The notes beneath the pieces were generated by a model that saw nothing but the letters and a program-made list of their open reading frames with translations, was not told the DNA's origin and searched no databases. Both the position numbers and the translations under genes were made by a program. From Peptoniphilaceae bacterium AM52-5BH (GTDB lineage Bacteria > Bacillota > Clostridia > Tissierellales > Peptoniphilaceae), in assembly GCA_027669155.1 (NCBI GenBank), contig JAQEDR010000002.1, positions 1 to 64,000 of the forward strand: a stretch of DNA of 64,000 nt, written 5' to 3'. Every line of letters begins with the position of its first letter. Position 1 is the first letter of the stretch. Shown here in pieces: positions 36,849 through 46,681 of the stretch.

Positions 36849-37919
36849 ATGAGAAAGAAAACTAAGAAGATTTATGTAGGAGATGTTGCAGTAGGAGGCA
36901 ACTCTCCTATTTCTGTCCAATCAATGACAACAGCAAAGACAAGCGATATCGAGAAGGTAGTAGCGCAGATCAATGCCCTAGAAGAAGCAGGTTGTGATAT
37001 AGCAAGATCTGCTATTAACTCCATAGAAGATGCCAAGGCAATTGTTGAGATTAAGAAAAGAACTAATATACCACTTGTAGCGGACATCCAGTTTGACTAT
37101 AAGCTTGCCCTTGCAGCGGTAGAATATGGCTGCGATTGTCTTAGATACAATCCTGGTAATATCGGAGGAAGTGATAAGGTTAAGCTTCTTGTAGATAAGT
37201 GCAAGGAGAAAAACATCCCTATAAGGATTGGGGTAAACTCAGGTTCTATATCTAGAGAAATCGTAGATAAATTTGGCGGGGTAAACTCAGACTCCCTAGT
37301 AGCAAGTGCCCTAGAGGAAGTGAAGATCCTAGAGGAGATGGACTTTACTGATATTAAGATTTCTGTTAAGTCAAGCGATGTAAATACAATGATCGATGCC
37401 TATAGGAAATTGTCAGATAAGGTTGACTACCCACTCCACCTAGGTGTAACAGAAGCAGGTCCTTTGTATCAAGCTCTTGTGAAATCCTCTATCGGCATAG
37501 GGTCCTTACTAAAAGATGGGATAGGAGATACTATAAGGGTTTCAATTACAGGAGATATCTTAGAAGAAGTTAAGGCAGGAAAGGCAATCCTTAAGGCTCT
37601 TAACCTAAGACGAGATGGCCTAGATATAGTATCTTGTCCAACATGTTCAAGAACTACAGTCAATCTTCCTGAAATAGTAAAGGAAGTTGAGGAAAAAAGC
37701 ATGGGCCTAGATATCTCTGCTAAGGTTGCCATCATGGGTTGTCCTGTAAATGGACCAGGAGAGAGCAAGGAAGCAGACTATGGGATTTCTGCAGCAAATG
37801 GAATGGGCTTTCTCTTTAAGAATGGCAAGACTATCAAGAAAGTAAGAGAAGAAGAGATAGTAGATACTTTGATAGATACTTTAATAGAAAGCAAAGAAGA
37901 TGAGAATAGACCTTCATAA
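36849..37919 (+). CDS. ispG: 4-hydroxy-3-methylbut-2-enyl diphosphate synthase (MEP pathway)
   Basis: This 356-residue enzyme reduces MEcPP to HMBPP with a 4Fe-4S cluster, feeding isoprenoid precursors to UppS. The cluster cysteines are visible in CPTCSRT and in MGCPVNGPGE. The TIM-barrel start VQSMTT and the RYNPGNIG stretch fit. It follows rseP by 10 bases with an AAGGAGA site and overlaps the chosen polC start. Confidence 0.95.
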   Translation: MRKKTKKIYVGDVAVGGNSPISVQSMTTAKTSDIEKVVAQINALEEAGCDIARSAINSIEDAKAIVEIKKRTNIPLVADIQFDYKLALAAVEYGCDCLRYNPGNIGGSDKVKLLVDKCKEKNIPIRIGVNSGSISREIVDKFGGVNSDSLVASALEEVKILEEMDFTDIKISVKSSDVNTMIDAYRKLSDKVDYPLHLGVTEAGPLYQALVKSSIGIGSLLKDGIGDTIRVSITGDILEEVKAGKAILKALNLRRDGLDIVSCPTCSRTTVNLPEIVKEVEEKSMGLDISAKVAIMGCPVNGPGESKEADYGISAANGMGFLFKNGKTIKKVREEEIVDTLIDTLIESKEDENRPS

Positions 37920-40900
37920 TCTTATTGATGTCAAGGAGGGGAGTTTTTTTGTAGTAGAAGCAATCTACTTTACCAAAACTAACATCCTAAGTCTTGAAAT
38001 CGAATCTGATAGCTATAACTTCACCAGAGAAGAAAGAGAGAAGCTCTATGACTATTTTTCCTTCGTAAGTCTTGAAATAAACGTTAGAAGAAAAGAAGCA
38101 GAAGAGGCCGATGAAGAAGATGCCTTAGAGGATGATAGCGAAGGAGATGCTCTAGAAGAAATAAGTCCTAGTAATACTCAGGACGAAGAAAAAGTAAGAG
38201 AAGAGACTACTCTTAGCGAAACCGAACGTCTCATTAAGGAAAGAGAGGCTAGGGTCCAAGACGCCATAGATTTCACTATCCAAAATAGGGAAGAAGAAAA
38301 AAAGGAAGAGATTCACGTAGAAAACATCAACTTTGGTAGGAAAATCAAGGAAGATGTGATAGATATTAGAGATCTTTACGAAAGAAAGGGAGTTAATTCT
38401 ACCCTAATAGGAAAGGTGTACGGACTAGATCTATTCGAGACTAAGGGTGGATATTTTATCTACACCTTCGATCTTGAAGATAAGACCGATGCGATTTCTT
38501 GTAAGATTTTTGCAAACGCCAAGAACAACTATAAGCTAGAGACCCTAGGGGAAGGGTCAGAAGTTATGGTCGAAGGAGTCCTAAACTACGATGATTTCGC
38601 CCACGAGGATGTATTTACAGTAAATGGTATGGTTGATGCGATACTCGGCAAAAGGACGGACACAGCCCTTGATAAAAGAATTGAGCTAGAAGTCCACACT
38701 AAGATGACCAACCTCGATGGCTTTGTAGATAACAAAGACCTTGTAACTACCCTAAAAAACTGGAAGATGGGAGCTGTTGGTATTACTGATACAGCAACCC
38801 TCCAAGGCCTTCCAGATCTTTACGAAGCCCTTTCTAAGGAAGGGATAAGGATGCTTCCTGGAGCCGAGCTTCTTTTAGTAGAAGATGAGCTTAGAGTTCT
38901 TACCAATCTAAGCGATATGGAAGTTTCCGAGATTAAAAATATAGAAGAAGAAAGCTTTGTTGTATTCGACCTTGAGACAACAGGCCTTTCCCGCTACAAA
39001 GATAGGATAACAGAAATCGGAGCCTGCAGGGTAGAGGGCGGCAAAATTACAGAAATCTATAACGAACTTGTAAATCCTGAGATGGTGATTCCTGAAAAAA
39101 TCATCGAAATAACTGGTATTACCAACGAGATGGTAGGAGACTCTCCCAAAATAGAGGAAGTCTTGCCGGGATTTTTGGACTTTTGTAAGGATTCAATCCT
39201 AGTAGGACAAAACACCGACTTCGATGTGGGATTCATTAGAGAATACTGCCACAGGATGGACATAGACTTTAATCCAATCTATCTGGATACTCTTCCAATG
39301 GCAAGAGCTTTGTTTAAAGATATGAAGAAGTTTTCCCTAGATAAGATTGCAAGAAAGCTAGAAATTCCTGCCTTCAACCACCATAGGGCAAGCGATGATG
39401 CGAGGGCTACCGCTCAGATTTTCATCAAGATGTTTAAGATGATTATGGAAGAAGATGGGATAAATCTTTCTACTATTAACAAGCTAGAAAGCCATTGGCC
39501 AAAGTCAAAGCACGAGTATTTCTCTGCCACAGTCTACGCCAAGGATAAGGTTGGACTTAAAAATCTCTATAAACTTATTTCCGAATCGAGGATGAATTAT
39601 TTTAACTCCGAGGCCAAGACACCAATCTCAGTGCTCAAAAAATACAGGGAAGGGCTTCTTGTAGGTTCAGGTTCTGACGAAGGAATTTTGTTTTCATATT
39701 TACAAAATAAAAGAAATAAAAAGGACATAAATAGGATTAGGGACCTCTTTGATTTCTACCAAATGGCTCCTTTAGGGATCTATAACGATATGGTAAATAA
39801 GGGTAAGATTCGTGATTTCGACCAAGTTATAGAAATAAACAAGCAAATCTTAGATTTTGCCAAGGAGGATAATAAGCTTGCAGTCGCAACGGGTGCTGTA
39901 AGATATCTGGAAAAGGATGATTATATCCTAAGAAATATCCTCCACAAAGGTCAGTATTTCAGATACCATGAGGACGAGCCTCTCTATTATTTTAGGACTA
40001 CAAGGGAGATGATGGATGACTTCTCCTATCTAAATCCAATCGATTGTGAGGATGTCGTCATAAGAAATCCGAGGAAAATAGTTGATATGATAGAAGATAT
40101 TAGACCAATTCCTAAGGGGACCTTCCCACCAAAGATCGAGGGATCTGATAAGGAGCTCAGGGATACTTGCTTTGCAAAGGCCCATTCAATCTACGGAGAC
40201 CCCCTACCAAAGATAGTAGAAGATAGGCTAAATCGTGAGCTTAACTCCATTATTTCCAATGGTTATGCGGTTCTTTATATAATAGCCAAGAAGCTAGTAG
40301 GAAAGTCTAACGAAGACGGCTACCTAGTAGGATCGCGTGGATCTGTTGGTTCTTCATTTGCTGCTACCATGGCAGATATTACAGAGGTAAACCCACTTTC
40401 TCCTCACTATGTCTGTCCTAATTGCAAGCACTCGGAGTTTTTTGAGGAAGATCTCTTGGGAGCTGGAATCGACTATCCAGACAAGGCATGTCCTGAATGT
40501 GGAACTATGATGAAAAAGGATGGTCACAATATACCATTCGAGGTTTTCTTAGGCTTTGAAGGAGATAAGGAACCAGATATAGACTTAAACTTCGCAGGAG
40601 AATACCAACCTACGATTCACAAATACACCGAGGTCCTCTTCGGTGAGGGCAAGGTCTTTAGGGCTGGAACCATAGGAGCTATCCAGGATAACACCGCCTT
40701 TGGTTATATAAAAAAATATAGCGAAGACTACCAAGTGGAATTTACCAATGCCCAGGTAAGGAAGATCCAAAGAGGGCTTAAGGATGTCAAAAGAACAACC
40801 GGCCAGCACCCGGGTGGGCTAATTGTAGTACCAGATGATATCGAAATATTTGATATATGTCCTATTCAATATCCAGCTGATGATGGAAGTGGAGATATAA

Positions 40901-42009
40901 AGACAACTCATTTTACCTACAATATGATGCACGAGACTCTCCTAAAGCTTGACCTTCTTGGCCACGATGTTCCATCAATAATCAGGGCTTTACAGGACTT
41001 AACTGGAACCAATCCCCTAGAGATTACTATGGGAGATCCTAAAGTTATGAAGATATTTTCTTCTACAGAAAGTCTCGATATCAAGCATGACTTTTCTAAT
41101 AATGAAATCGGAACCTTGGGTATACCAGAATTTGGTACAAACTTCGTAAGGTCCATGCTTAAGGATACCTTCCCAACTAAGTTTTCGGAGATGACTAGAA
41201 TTTCTGGCTTATCTCACGGAACAGATGTGTGGCTTAACAATGCCCAAGATCTTGTAAGAAATGGCACGGCAAGCTTTGATGAGATTATATCTACTCGTGA
41301 TGATATAATGAACGCCCTAATTCAGCAAGGGCTAGATAAGAAAAAGTCCTTCTCTATAATGGAAAAGGTAAGAAAGGGTAAGCCTCTTTCTGATGAAATC
41401 CTAGAATATATGAGGGAAAATGGTGTTCCAGAATGGTACATCGAATCTTGCCTTAAGATTCAATATCTTTTCCCAAAGGCCCACGCCGTAGCCTATTGTC
41501 TCATGAGTTACAGGATCGCCTACTACAAGGTCTACTATCCTGAAGCCTTCTATGCGACCTACTTCAACACCAAGATCAACGACTTTAAGTACTCTACTAT
41601 TATAAAGGGTCTAGAAAGTATTCAAAGAGCCCTAAAGGAAGTTGAGGGAAGTTTTGATCTAACTCAAAGAGATAAGCAGATAAGAACTGTTCTTGAAGTA
41701 GCTGAGGAGATGGCAGCAAGAGAGATTAAGCTTGAAAATGCCGATATCTACAAGTCAGATGCGAAGAAATTCCTCTTAAGCGATAGAAAAGGCCACATCC
41801 TTCCTCCACTTTCTGCAGTAGATGATGTAAGCGAAGCTATGGCTATCGACATTGTAAAGGAAAGGGAAAAAGGAGAATTTATTTCTTTAGAAGATCTTAA
41901 AACAAGAACTTCAGTAAACAAAAACGCCCTAAACAGCCTCAAATCCTTGGGCATAATCGACGGCATCCAAGAGAAAAATCAGATGTCCTTGTTTGATGGG
42001 ATGTTTTAG
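37900..42009 (+). CDS. polC: DNA polymerase III alpha subunit, PolC type
   Basis: This 1369-residue protein is the main replicative polymerase of low-GC Gram-positives. An acidic linker near 65-90 is followed by an OB fold (about 160-250), a PHP domain interrupted by a proofreading exonuclease (VVFDLETTGLS near 353, later HHRASDDARATAQ), a zinc motif (CPNCKH ... CPECG) and the polymerase core (GSRGSVGSSFAATM, DIDLNF, RTTGQHPGG). The PHP part lacks several usual metal ligands: VHT where HxHT is expected, TDT instead of TDH, GAVRY instead of GNVHY. The start is less certain because no clear ribosome site precedes it. Confidence 0.96.
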   Translation: MRIDLHNLIDVKEGSFFVVEAIYFTKTNILSLEIESDSYNFTREEREKLYDYFSFVSLEINVRRKEAEEADEEDALEDDSEGDALEEISPSNTQDEEKVREETTLSETERLIKEREARVQDAIDFTIQNREEEKKEEIHVENINFGRKIKEDVIDIRDLYERKGVNSTLIGKVYGLDLFETKGGYFIYTFDLEDKTDAISCKIFANAKNNYKLETLGEGSEVMVEGVLNYDDFAHEDVFTVNGMVDAILGKRTDTALDKRIELEVHTKMTNLDGFVDNKDLVTTLKNWKMGAVGITDTATLQGLPDLYEALSKEGIRMLPGAELLLVEDELRVLTNLSDMEVSEIKNIEEESFVVFDLETTGLSRYKDRITEIGACRVEGGKITEIYNELVNPEMVIPEKIIEITGITNEMVGDSPKIEEVLPGFLDFCKDSILVGQNTDFDVGFIREYCHRMDIDFNPIYLDTLPMARALFKDMKKFSLDKIARKLEIPAFNHHRASDDARATAQIFIKMFKMIMEEDGINLSTINKLESHWPKSKHEYFSATVYAKDKVGLKNLYKLISESRMNYFNSEAKTPISVLKKYREGLLVGSGSDEGILFSYLQNKRNKKDINRIRDLFDFYQMAPLGIYNDMVNKGKIRDFDQVIEINKQILDFAKEDNKLAVATGAVRYLEKDDYILRNILHKGQYFRYHEDEPLYYFRTTREMMDDFSYLNPIDCEDVVIRNPRKIVDMIEDIRPIPKGTFPPKIEGSDKELRDTCFAKAHSIYGDPLPKIVEDRLNRELNSIISNGYAVLYIIAKKLVGKSNEDGYLVGSRGSVGSSFAATMADITEVNPLSPHYVCPNCKHSEFFEEDLLGAGIDYPDKACPECGTMMKKDGHNIPFEVFLGFEGDKEPDIDLNFAGEYQPTIHKYTEVLFGEGKVFRAGTIGAIQDNTAFGYIKKYSEDYQVEFTNAQVRKIQRGLKDVKRTTGQHPGGLIVVPDDIEIFDICPIQYPADDGSGDIKTTHFTYNMMHETLLKLDLLGHDVPSIIRALQDLTGTNPLEITMGDPKVMKIFSSTESLDIKHDFSNNEIGTLGIPEFGTNFVRSMLKDTFPTKFSEMTRISGLSHGTDVWLNNAQDLVRNGTASFDEIISTRDDIMNALIQQGLDKKKSFSIMEKVRKGKPLSDEILEYMRENGVPEWYIESCLKIQYLFPKAHAVAYCLMSYRIAYYKVYYPEAFYATYFNTKINDFKYSTIIKGLESIQRALKEVEGSFDLTQRDKQIRTVLEVAEEMAAREIKLENADIYKSDAKKFLLSDRKGHILPPLSAVDDVSEAMAIDIVKEREKGEFISLEDLKTRTSVNKNALNSLKSLGIIDGIQEKNQMSLFDGMF

Positions 42010-42043
42010 AATTGAAATTTAGTAAAAATTAAAAAAGCAAAGT

Positions 42044-42082
42044 AAAATAGGGGCTATGAAGAGCTAAGTCCCTATTTTTATT
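42044..42082. terminator. Bidirectional terminator between polC and the VWA gene
   Basis: AAAATAGGG and CCCTATTTT pair around a 17-base loop, with T-runs on both strands. It lies between two convergent genes and touches the stop of the reverse-strand gene. Confidence 0.7.
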
Positions 42083-43769
42083 TCTTTAATAATTCTTTTT
42101 TGATAAGCCTTGTGGCTTGACTTGCAAAATGACTTAAATCTTTGATTTGATAGAAATTATTGTAGTAAAGATAGGTAGCATTAGAAGCCTTGTCCTTGTG
42201 GATTAGGGCACAGGTCTTGATGTTTTTCCTCCTAAGCTTATCGAGTTCTTCCTTTGTGTCCTTAAGAGCCTTATCTTCCTTGTAGTCCTTGTTTGGACTG
42301 AGACCTTCTGTGATTAAAGGCCTTAGGTCGCTTGGGTTCGCATCGGTAAGGATTAGTAGGAGATGGTCTTTGACCTTTCTTTTGGGAATTAATGAAGAGT
42401 AACTTCTAAAGGCCAGCCCGTCTCTATTAAAGCCTAGGCACTTGTAGGAAAATATCCTTGCATCATTAGTTTCTTCATCGAAGTCCTTTAAGATAGTAAG
42501 GACAGTGTAGTCGGATAGGGTGCTGTAGGTTATGACTCTGTGGCTGATTTTATTTTTAGACAGAGCCCTAGATAGGATATAGGCTTCTGTTGCAACGACT
42601 TCTTGCTCATACAAAAGTGAAGCTGACCCATCAAGCATAATATCTACTTTGTAATCTCCCTTTTTCTCAAAAGATTTTATTGTAAATATCTTATTATAAT
42701 TAGGAATTTGACTTTTCCATGCCAGGCTTGTGCTGAGATTACCATTCTTACTCATCTCAAAATCCCTATCCTCGATCGATTTTAGGGAAAGGTTAATTGA
42801 TTTGGCAAGATTTTTGATGATTCTTTCATAGAAGTTTTCTTTATTCTTGTAAAAATTTAGATTATTTTCCCTAGCCTTTGAGTTTAATTCATTTATTTTA
42901 TCATAATTTGTTTTAGCAACCCCTTTGGTAAAGAAAATCTTGGATTTCTTATGCTTATCTATGGCGTAGCTTTGGTTAATATAATCTTCTTTTTCTTCTG
43001 AAAATAAAGCCTTGCCAAAAGTTTCCTCTATATATGCTCTCTTGGCACTTTTCCTTTTAAGTAAGAAAAAAGCTAGGGGATTTAGGTCCTTACTATCATT
43101 ATTTCTAAAAATATCTGCTCTATTAGATCTTTCAAGTTGGTAAGAACCTTTTAGGTCGAAGAGGGAGAAAGTTATAGGAAAATGCGGCATATACTTATAT
43201 TCCTTATCAAAGGAGAGATATTTATCGAACAAATATGTAATATTAGCTATTAGATTCTCTGAATCGGTAGCAGGATCTAGACGGAAATTCTCATATATTT
43301 CTTTTTCTCTTTCAGATAGCTTAAAATTTCTAGCTAAAACTTCCGAGTATTTTTTCATACATAAGCTATAGTACAAGTTTTCTCTAAGAGCTAAGTTCTT
43401 TCTCCTAAGATCATTCTTATCGGCCAAGAAGTCTTTGGCGTAAGCTTCCCTTAGGTCTTTAAGAATTGGTCTTTTACTAACTTCTCTGTCATAGGAGTAA
43501 GTTTCCAAAAGGTAGAGGGCAAATATGTCGTATTTTTCATATTTTTTATTATTTTCCCACAAGGAAAAGAGTTTATCTATCGTTTCTTTGCCGAAATATT
43601 TTATAGCAAGTCCTATGACTAGGTTCATATAAAAGCTGGGATTTCCACTTAAGTCAGTTCCAGTAAGGATGGGTTGGTAGCCATAGGATAAGGCTCCATT
43701 CCAAATCCGATTGTACTTTCTATTTTGATCAATTTTTCCCTTACTAGAAGTCATAGTCTTCGAAAACAT
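42078..43769 (-). CDS. VWA-domain protein, partner of the MoxR ATPase
   Basis: This 563-residue protein has a long N-terminal helical part and a C-terminal von Willebrand A domain (about 375-563). The MIDAS motif DxSxS is seen in IMLDGSAS and the later aspartate in ILTDANPSD. Such proteins act as metal-dependent adaptors for MoxR-type AAA+ ATPases in assembly or cofactor insertion; the target here is unknown. It overlaps the end of the MoxR gene by 26 bases, implying coupled translation. The exact start (first or sixth codon Met) is unsure because GGAGGAG touches the first ATG. Confidence 0.83.
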   Translation of the reverse strand: MFSKTMTSSKGKIDQNRKYNRIWNGALSYGYQPILTGTDLSGNPSFYMNLVIGLAIKYFGKETIDKLFSLWENNKKYEKYDIFALYLLETYSYDREVSKRPILKDLREAYAKDFLADKNDLRRKNLALRENLYYSLCMKKYSEVLARNFKLSEREKEIYENFRLDPATDSENLIANITYLFDKYLSFDKEYKYMPHFPITFSLFDLKGSYQLERSNRADIFRNNDSKDLNPLAFFLLKRKSAKRAYIEETFGKALFSEEKEDYINQSYAIDKHKKSKIFFTKGVAKTNYDKINELNSKARENNLNFYKNKENFYERIIKNLAKSINLSLKSIEDRDFEMSKNGNLSTSLAWKSQIPNYNKIFTIKSFEKKGDYKVDIMLDGSASLLYEQEVVATEAYILSRALSKNKISHRVITYSTLSDYTVLTILKDFDEETNDARIFSYKCLGFNRDGLAFRSYSSLIPKRKVKDHLLLILTDANPSDLRPLITEGLSPNKDYKEDKALKDTKEELDKLRRKNIKTCALIHKDKASNATYLYYNNFYQIKDLSHFASQATRLIKKELLKK

Positions 43770-44631
43770 CTCCTCCAGATAAATTTTCCTTGAAACGCGC
43801 CTGTATCACATCTCTTATAAGTGTTTTTTCATAAGGATCGAAGACCTTATTTACCAAACACATTTGGAAGGCCTCGTCAAGCTTAAGGCCAGCTTTAACT
43901 AGATCAAGACTATCGAAAATCCCTCTTAGGTCAATTGCGCTATCGGATATCTCACCGGAATCGGCTTTTGTCTTGATATCGAAAAATAATTTTACTAGTT
44001 GGTCTTTGATCTCTTTTTTTAGCTTTGGATAATTATCTTTCAAGAGCTTATTTAAGTCCTTAGCAGAAATTGTCGGCATATCTATTATAACAAATCGTGA
44101 GAGAAGAGCCTCATTAAGCTCACGAGTTCCCTCATAATTGTAGTTCATGGTAGCTATAAATCTCGTGGCAGGGTGGATCTCTATTAGATCATTTCCTGGT
44201 ATGTCGATTATTCTCCTATAATCTAAAATTGAATGAAGGACTGCCATAGCTTCGTTTCTAGCCATATTGATTTCATCTAGGACAAGGAGGCCTCCACATT
44301 TACAAGCAGAAGTCACCGGCCCATCCCTAAAGACTACATTTCCATTAGCTAGGGTGTCGCTACCTATAAGGACTTGGGAGTCTATATTTACATGGAAAGA
44401 AACATTCCGCATGGGTCTGTTGAATATTTGGGAGAGATTTTCTGCTAGTACATTTTTCCCGGTAGACTTACTTCCTACAAGGAGGATATTTTTTCCTGAA
44501 AGAAAGGCTGAAATGGCCTTATTTAAGACATCTTCTCCTATATAAGTAAATTTTGGCCTTGCAATTCTTCCTTTGAGTCTATCATCTATTGGATTTTCAT
44601 TTACAAATTTCTCAATTATTTTATAATTCAT
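43744..44631 (-). CDS. MoxR-family AAA+ ATPase
   Basis: This 295-residue protein has Walker A GSKSTGKN, Walker B LLVLDEINM, sensor FIATMNYN and the arginine stretch ALLSRFV. The residue after the Walker A lysine is Asn instead of Ser/Thr, which is uncommon but may be a family trait. It pairs with the VWA protein encoded downstream. MoxR-VWA pairs remodel protein complexes, often metal enzymes. It is preceded one base away by the small Cys-Cys protein. Confidence 0.85.
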   Translation of the reverse strand: MNYKIIEKFVNENPIDDRLKGRIARPKFTYIGEDVLNKAISAFLSGKNILLVGSKSTGKNVLAENLSQIFNRPMRNVSFHVNIDSQVLIGSDTLANGNVVFRDGPVTSACKCGGLLVLDEINMARNEAMAVLHSILDYRRIIDIPGNDLIEIHPATRFIATMNYNYEGTRELNEALLSRFVIIDMPTISAKDLNKLLKDNYPKLKKEIKDQLVKLFFDIKTKADSGEISDSAIDLRGIFDSLDLVKAGLKLDEAFQMCLVNKVFDPYEKTLIRDVIQARFKENLSGGDVFEDYDF

Positions 44632-44632
44632 C

Positions 44633-44932
44633 TTAGTTCTCTATTGGATTGATTTCGTTTTTTACATAAAGCTTCCTAAAAAAGGCTGATATGATTATCT
44701 CTTCCTCATCGTCTATATACATTGCTAGGTTGGGGTTGTAGTAGATATCAAGATCCTCATTGTCTTGGAACTTGTACCTATTATTTTCTTTTTCTTTAGT
44801 AAGGATTACAATATCGATAGATCCGATTCCACAACAAGAGGCCTTCTGGTCCAAATCTGGATTGATAAAGATTTCTTTGATTTGCTTTTTCTTAATTAAG
44901 GCCTTAGCCTTTTTATCTAAGGTAAATTTCAT
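44633..44932 (-). CDS. Small Cys-Cys motif protein
   Basis: This 99-residue protein has the motif ASCCGIGSID near residue 31, reminiscent of the small CC/Se motif family in which one cysteine may be selenocysteine in other anaerobes; here both codons are cysteine. The size and the SCCG loop also recall IscA/HesB-like folds. It heads the MoxR-VWA operon, so a redox or metal-centre role is plausible but unproven. Confidence 0.6.
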   Translation of the reverse strand: MKFTLDKKAKALIKKKQIKEIFINPDLDQKASCCGIGSIDIVILTKEKENNRYKFQDNEDLDIYYNPNLAMYIDDEEEIIISAFFRKLYVKNEINPIEN

Positions 44933-44957
44933 ATACGCTCCTAAAATAAGTTTTTAA

Positions 44958-44986
44958 TAAAAAAGAGTGGCGACTGCCACTCTCTT
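44958..44986 (-). terminator. Terminator of cstA
   Basis: AGAGTGGC and GCCACTCT form an 8-bp stem with a 4-base loop. On the reverse strand it is followed by TTTTTTATT, directly after the cstA stop. Confidence 0.85.
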
Positions 44987-44993
44987 AGTAAAT

Positions 44994-46448
44994 TTAGTCT
45001 AATTTAATAGCTTCAATTCTTCTTCTGTTTTTCTTAGATACCTTTACAACGAAGATAGCATAAGCTATAGCAAGGATTGCTGCTATTGGATAAGCAATCT
45101 TAAAGTCTTGACCAAATCCAAGTCCTTTGACGTTGATTATGAAGGCGAATACTATGAAAGTATAGAAGATTCCAGGAATCAATGTGATTAGGTAGTTCTT
45201 ATTGTTGTAGATTAGATAGCTTGTAGCTACAGCTAGGGCAAAGATAGCCACGAATTGGTTTGTAAATCCGAAGTATCTCCAAAGAATGTTGAATCCTTTA
45301 GGGTTAGATTTAGCAAAGTAAAGGATAGCTGCTGCTGGAACAAATAGACAAGCAGATAGACCTGCACGCTTAGCAGCTTGCTTTTGATCTATATTTAACT
45401 CTTCAGCTATGATTAATCTTAAAGATCTAAAGGCAGTATCACCAGATGTGATAGGAAGTGCGATAACACCGATTACTGCAATAAGTCCTCCGACATTACC
45501 CATGAAGTATCTTGATATTTCACCAACCATAAGAGTACCTGGTGTGTCTAGGGCAGCTGTTCCTGTAGAGAAAATTACCATAGCACCTGCAGCCCAAATC
45601 ATAGCGATAATTCCTTCTGCTATCATTGTAGAGTAGAAAGTAGTCCTTGCTTCTTTTTCACTTCTAACAGTTCTAGAAACTAGGGTAACTTGTGATCCGT
45701 GGAAGCCTGATAGTATACCACATGCAACTGTGATGAAGAATGATGGTATGAATCTTTGTCCAAGTGGATGCTCAGCTAGAAGCCCTTGACCCTTAAATGC
45801 TAGGTCAGCATTTCCCTTTATTAATATACCTATGAAAACACCAATTGCTGAGATAATGAGGAAGGCTCCAAATATTGGATAGATTCTTCCGATTAGCTTA
45901 TCTATAGGGAGAACTGTTGATAGGATATAATATGCGAAGATTACTGCATAAATTACCCAGATTACGTTTGAGTTTGGATCTGCGCCCATGATATCATTTG
46001 CAATCAAGTCCCCAGGTGTATAAACAAACACAACACCAGTTAGTAGAAGAAGGATTGCGATAACAATGTTGTAGAATTTCCTACATCCCTCACCAATGTA
46101 CTTACCAACAAGCTTTGGAACTTGGCTTCCGCCGTTTCTCATTGATATAAAACCTGTACAAAAATCGTGAACTGCACCTGCAAAGACACAACCGATTGGA
46201 ATTGCGATAAATGCAATAGGTCCAAATAGGATTCCTTGGATAGGTCCTAAGATTGGGCCAGTTCCTGCGATGTTTAGTAAGTTAATAAGCCAGTTTTTCT
46301 TCTCGCTCATAGCAACAAAGTCGACTCCGTCAGCTTTTCTAACAGCTGGAGTCTCACGATCGTCGGGCTCTAGTTGTTTTTCAACATATTTAGAATAGAT
46401 GAATCCGCCGCCGATCAATATTATAAGACCGATAATAAATAATAACAT
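44994..46448 (-). CDS. cstA: Carbon starvation protein CstA family transporter
   Basis: This 484-residue protein has many hydrophobic segments and the CstA core (GPILGPIQGILFGP near 66-80, PITSGDTAFRSLRL near 340). CstA proteins take up peptides, and some members take up pyruvate. This is a compact form, shorter than the E. coli protein (about 700). AAGGAGGA precedes the ATG. A cre-like palindrome lies 34 bases upstream of the start, which fits carbon control. It is the promoter-proximal gene of the reverse block, separated from the next by a terminator. Confidence 0.9.
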   Translation of the reverse strand: MLLFIIGLIILIGGGFIYSKYVEKQLEPDDRETPAVRKADGVDFVAMSEKKNWLINLLNIAGTGPILGPIQGILFGPIAFIAIPIGCVFAGAVHDFCTGFISMRNGGSQVPKLVGKYIGEGCRKFYNIVIAILLLLTGVVFVYTPGDLIANDIMGADPNSNVIWVIYAVIFAYYILSTVLPIDKLIGRIYPIFGAFLIISAIGVFIGILIKGNADLAFKGQGLLAEHPLGQRFIPSFFITVACGILSGFHGSQVTLVSRTVRSEKEARTTFYSTMIAEGIIAMIWAAGAMVIFSTGTAALDTPGTLMVGEISRYFMGNVGGLIAVIGVIALPITSGDTAFRSLRLIIAEELNIDQKQAAKRAGLSACLFVPAAAILYFAKSNPKGFNILWRYFGFTNQFVAIFALAVATSYLIYNNKNYLITLIPGIFYTFIVFAFIINVKGLGFGQDFKIAYPIAAILAIAYAIFVVKVSKKNRRRIEAIKLD

Positions 46449-46481
46449 ATTTTCCTCCTTTATTTATGTATCTATCTTAAT

Positions 46482-46495
46482 TATAAACGTTTATA
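46482..46495. promoter_or_regulatory. cre-like palindrome upstream of cstA
   Basis: TATAAACGTTTATA is a perfect 14-bp palindrome and matches the CcpA cre consensus (TGNAANCGNWNNCA) at 12 of 14 positions. It lies between the divergent cstA and rimP genes, close to cstA. Confidence 0.45.
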
Positions 46496-46625
46496 TGAAT
46501 AAATACAAGAGAAATAACGTTTTCTAATGTAAAATATTTATTAAATAAGGGCGAATATAAATAATAAAAACCTAGTCTTATAGAAATATTGAATTTATAC
46601 TATATGAAAGTATAATAATCATAGC

Positions 46626-46655
46626 AAAAGAGTGGGGGATGGTTTCCACTCTTTT
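46626..46655 (+). terminator. Leader hairpin before rimP (terminator/attenuator-like)
   Basis: AAAAGAGTGG and CCACTCTTTT form a 10-bp stem with a 10-base loop and end in four Ts, 27 bases before the rimP start. It could attenuate the rimP-nusA operon, for example under NusA feedback, or insulate it. Confidence 0.55.
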
Positions 46656-46681
46656 AATCTGTTAAGACGAAGGAAGGTAGT

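Noticed and set aside
44633-44932. Selenocysteine in the Cys-Cys protein
   Set aside because: Both positions are ordinary Cys codons with no in-frame TGA, so no selenoprotein is indicated here.
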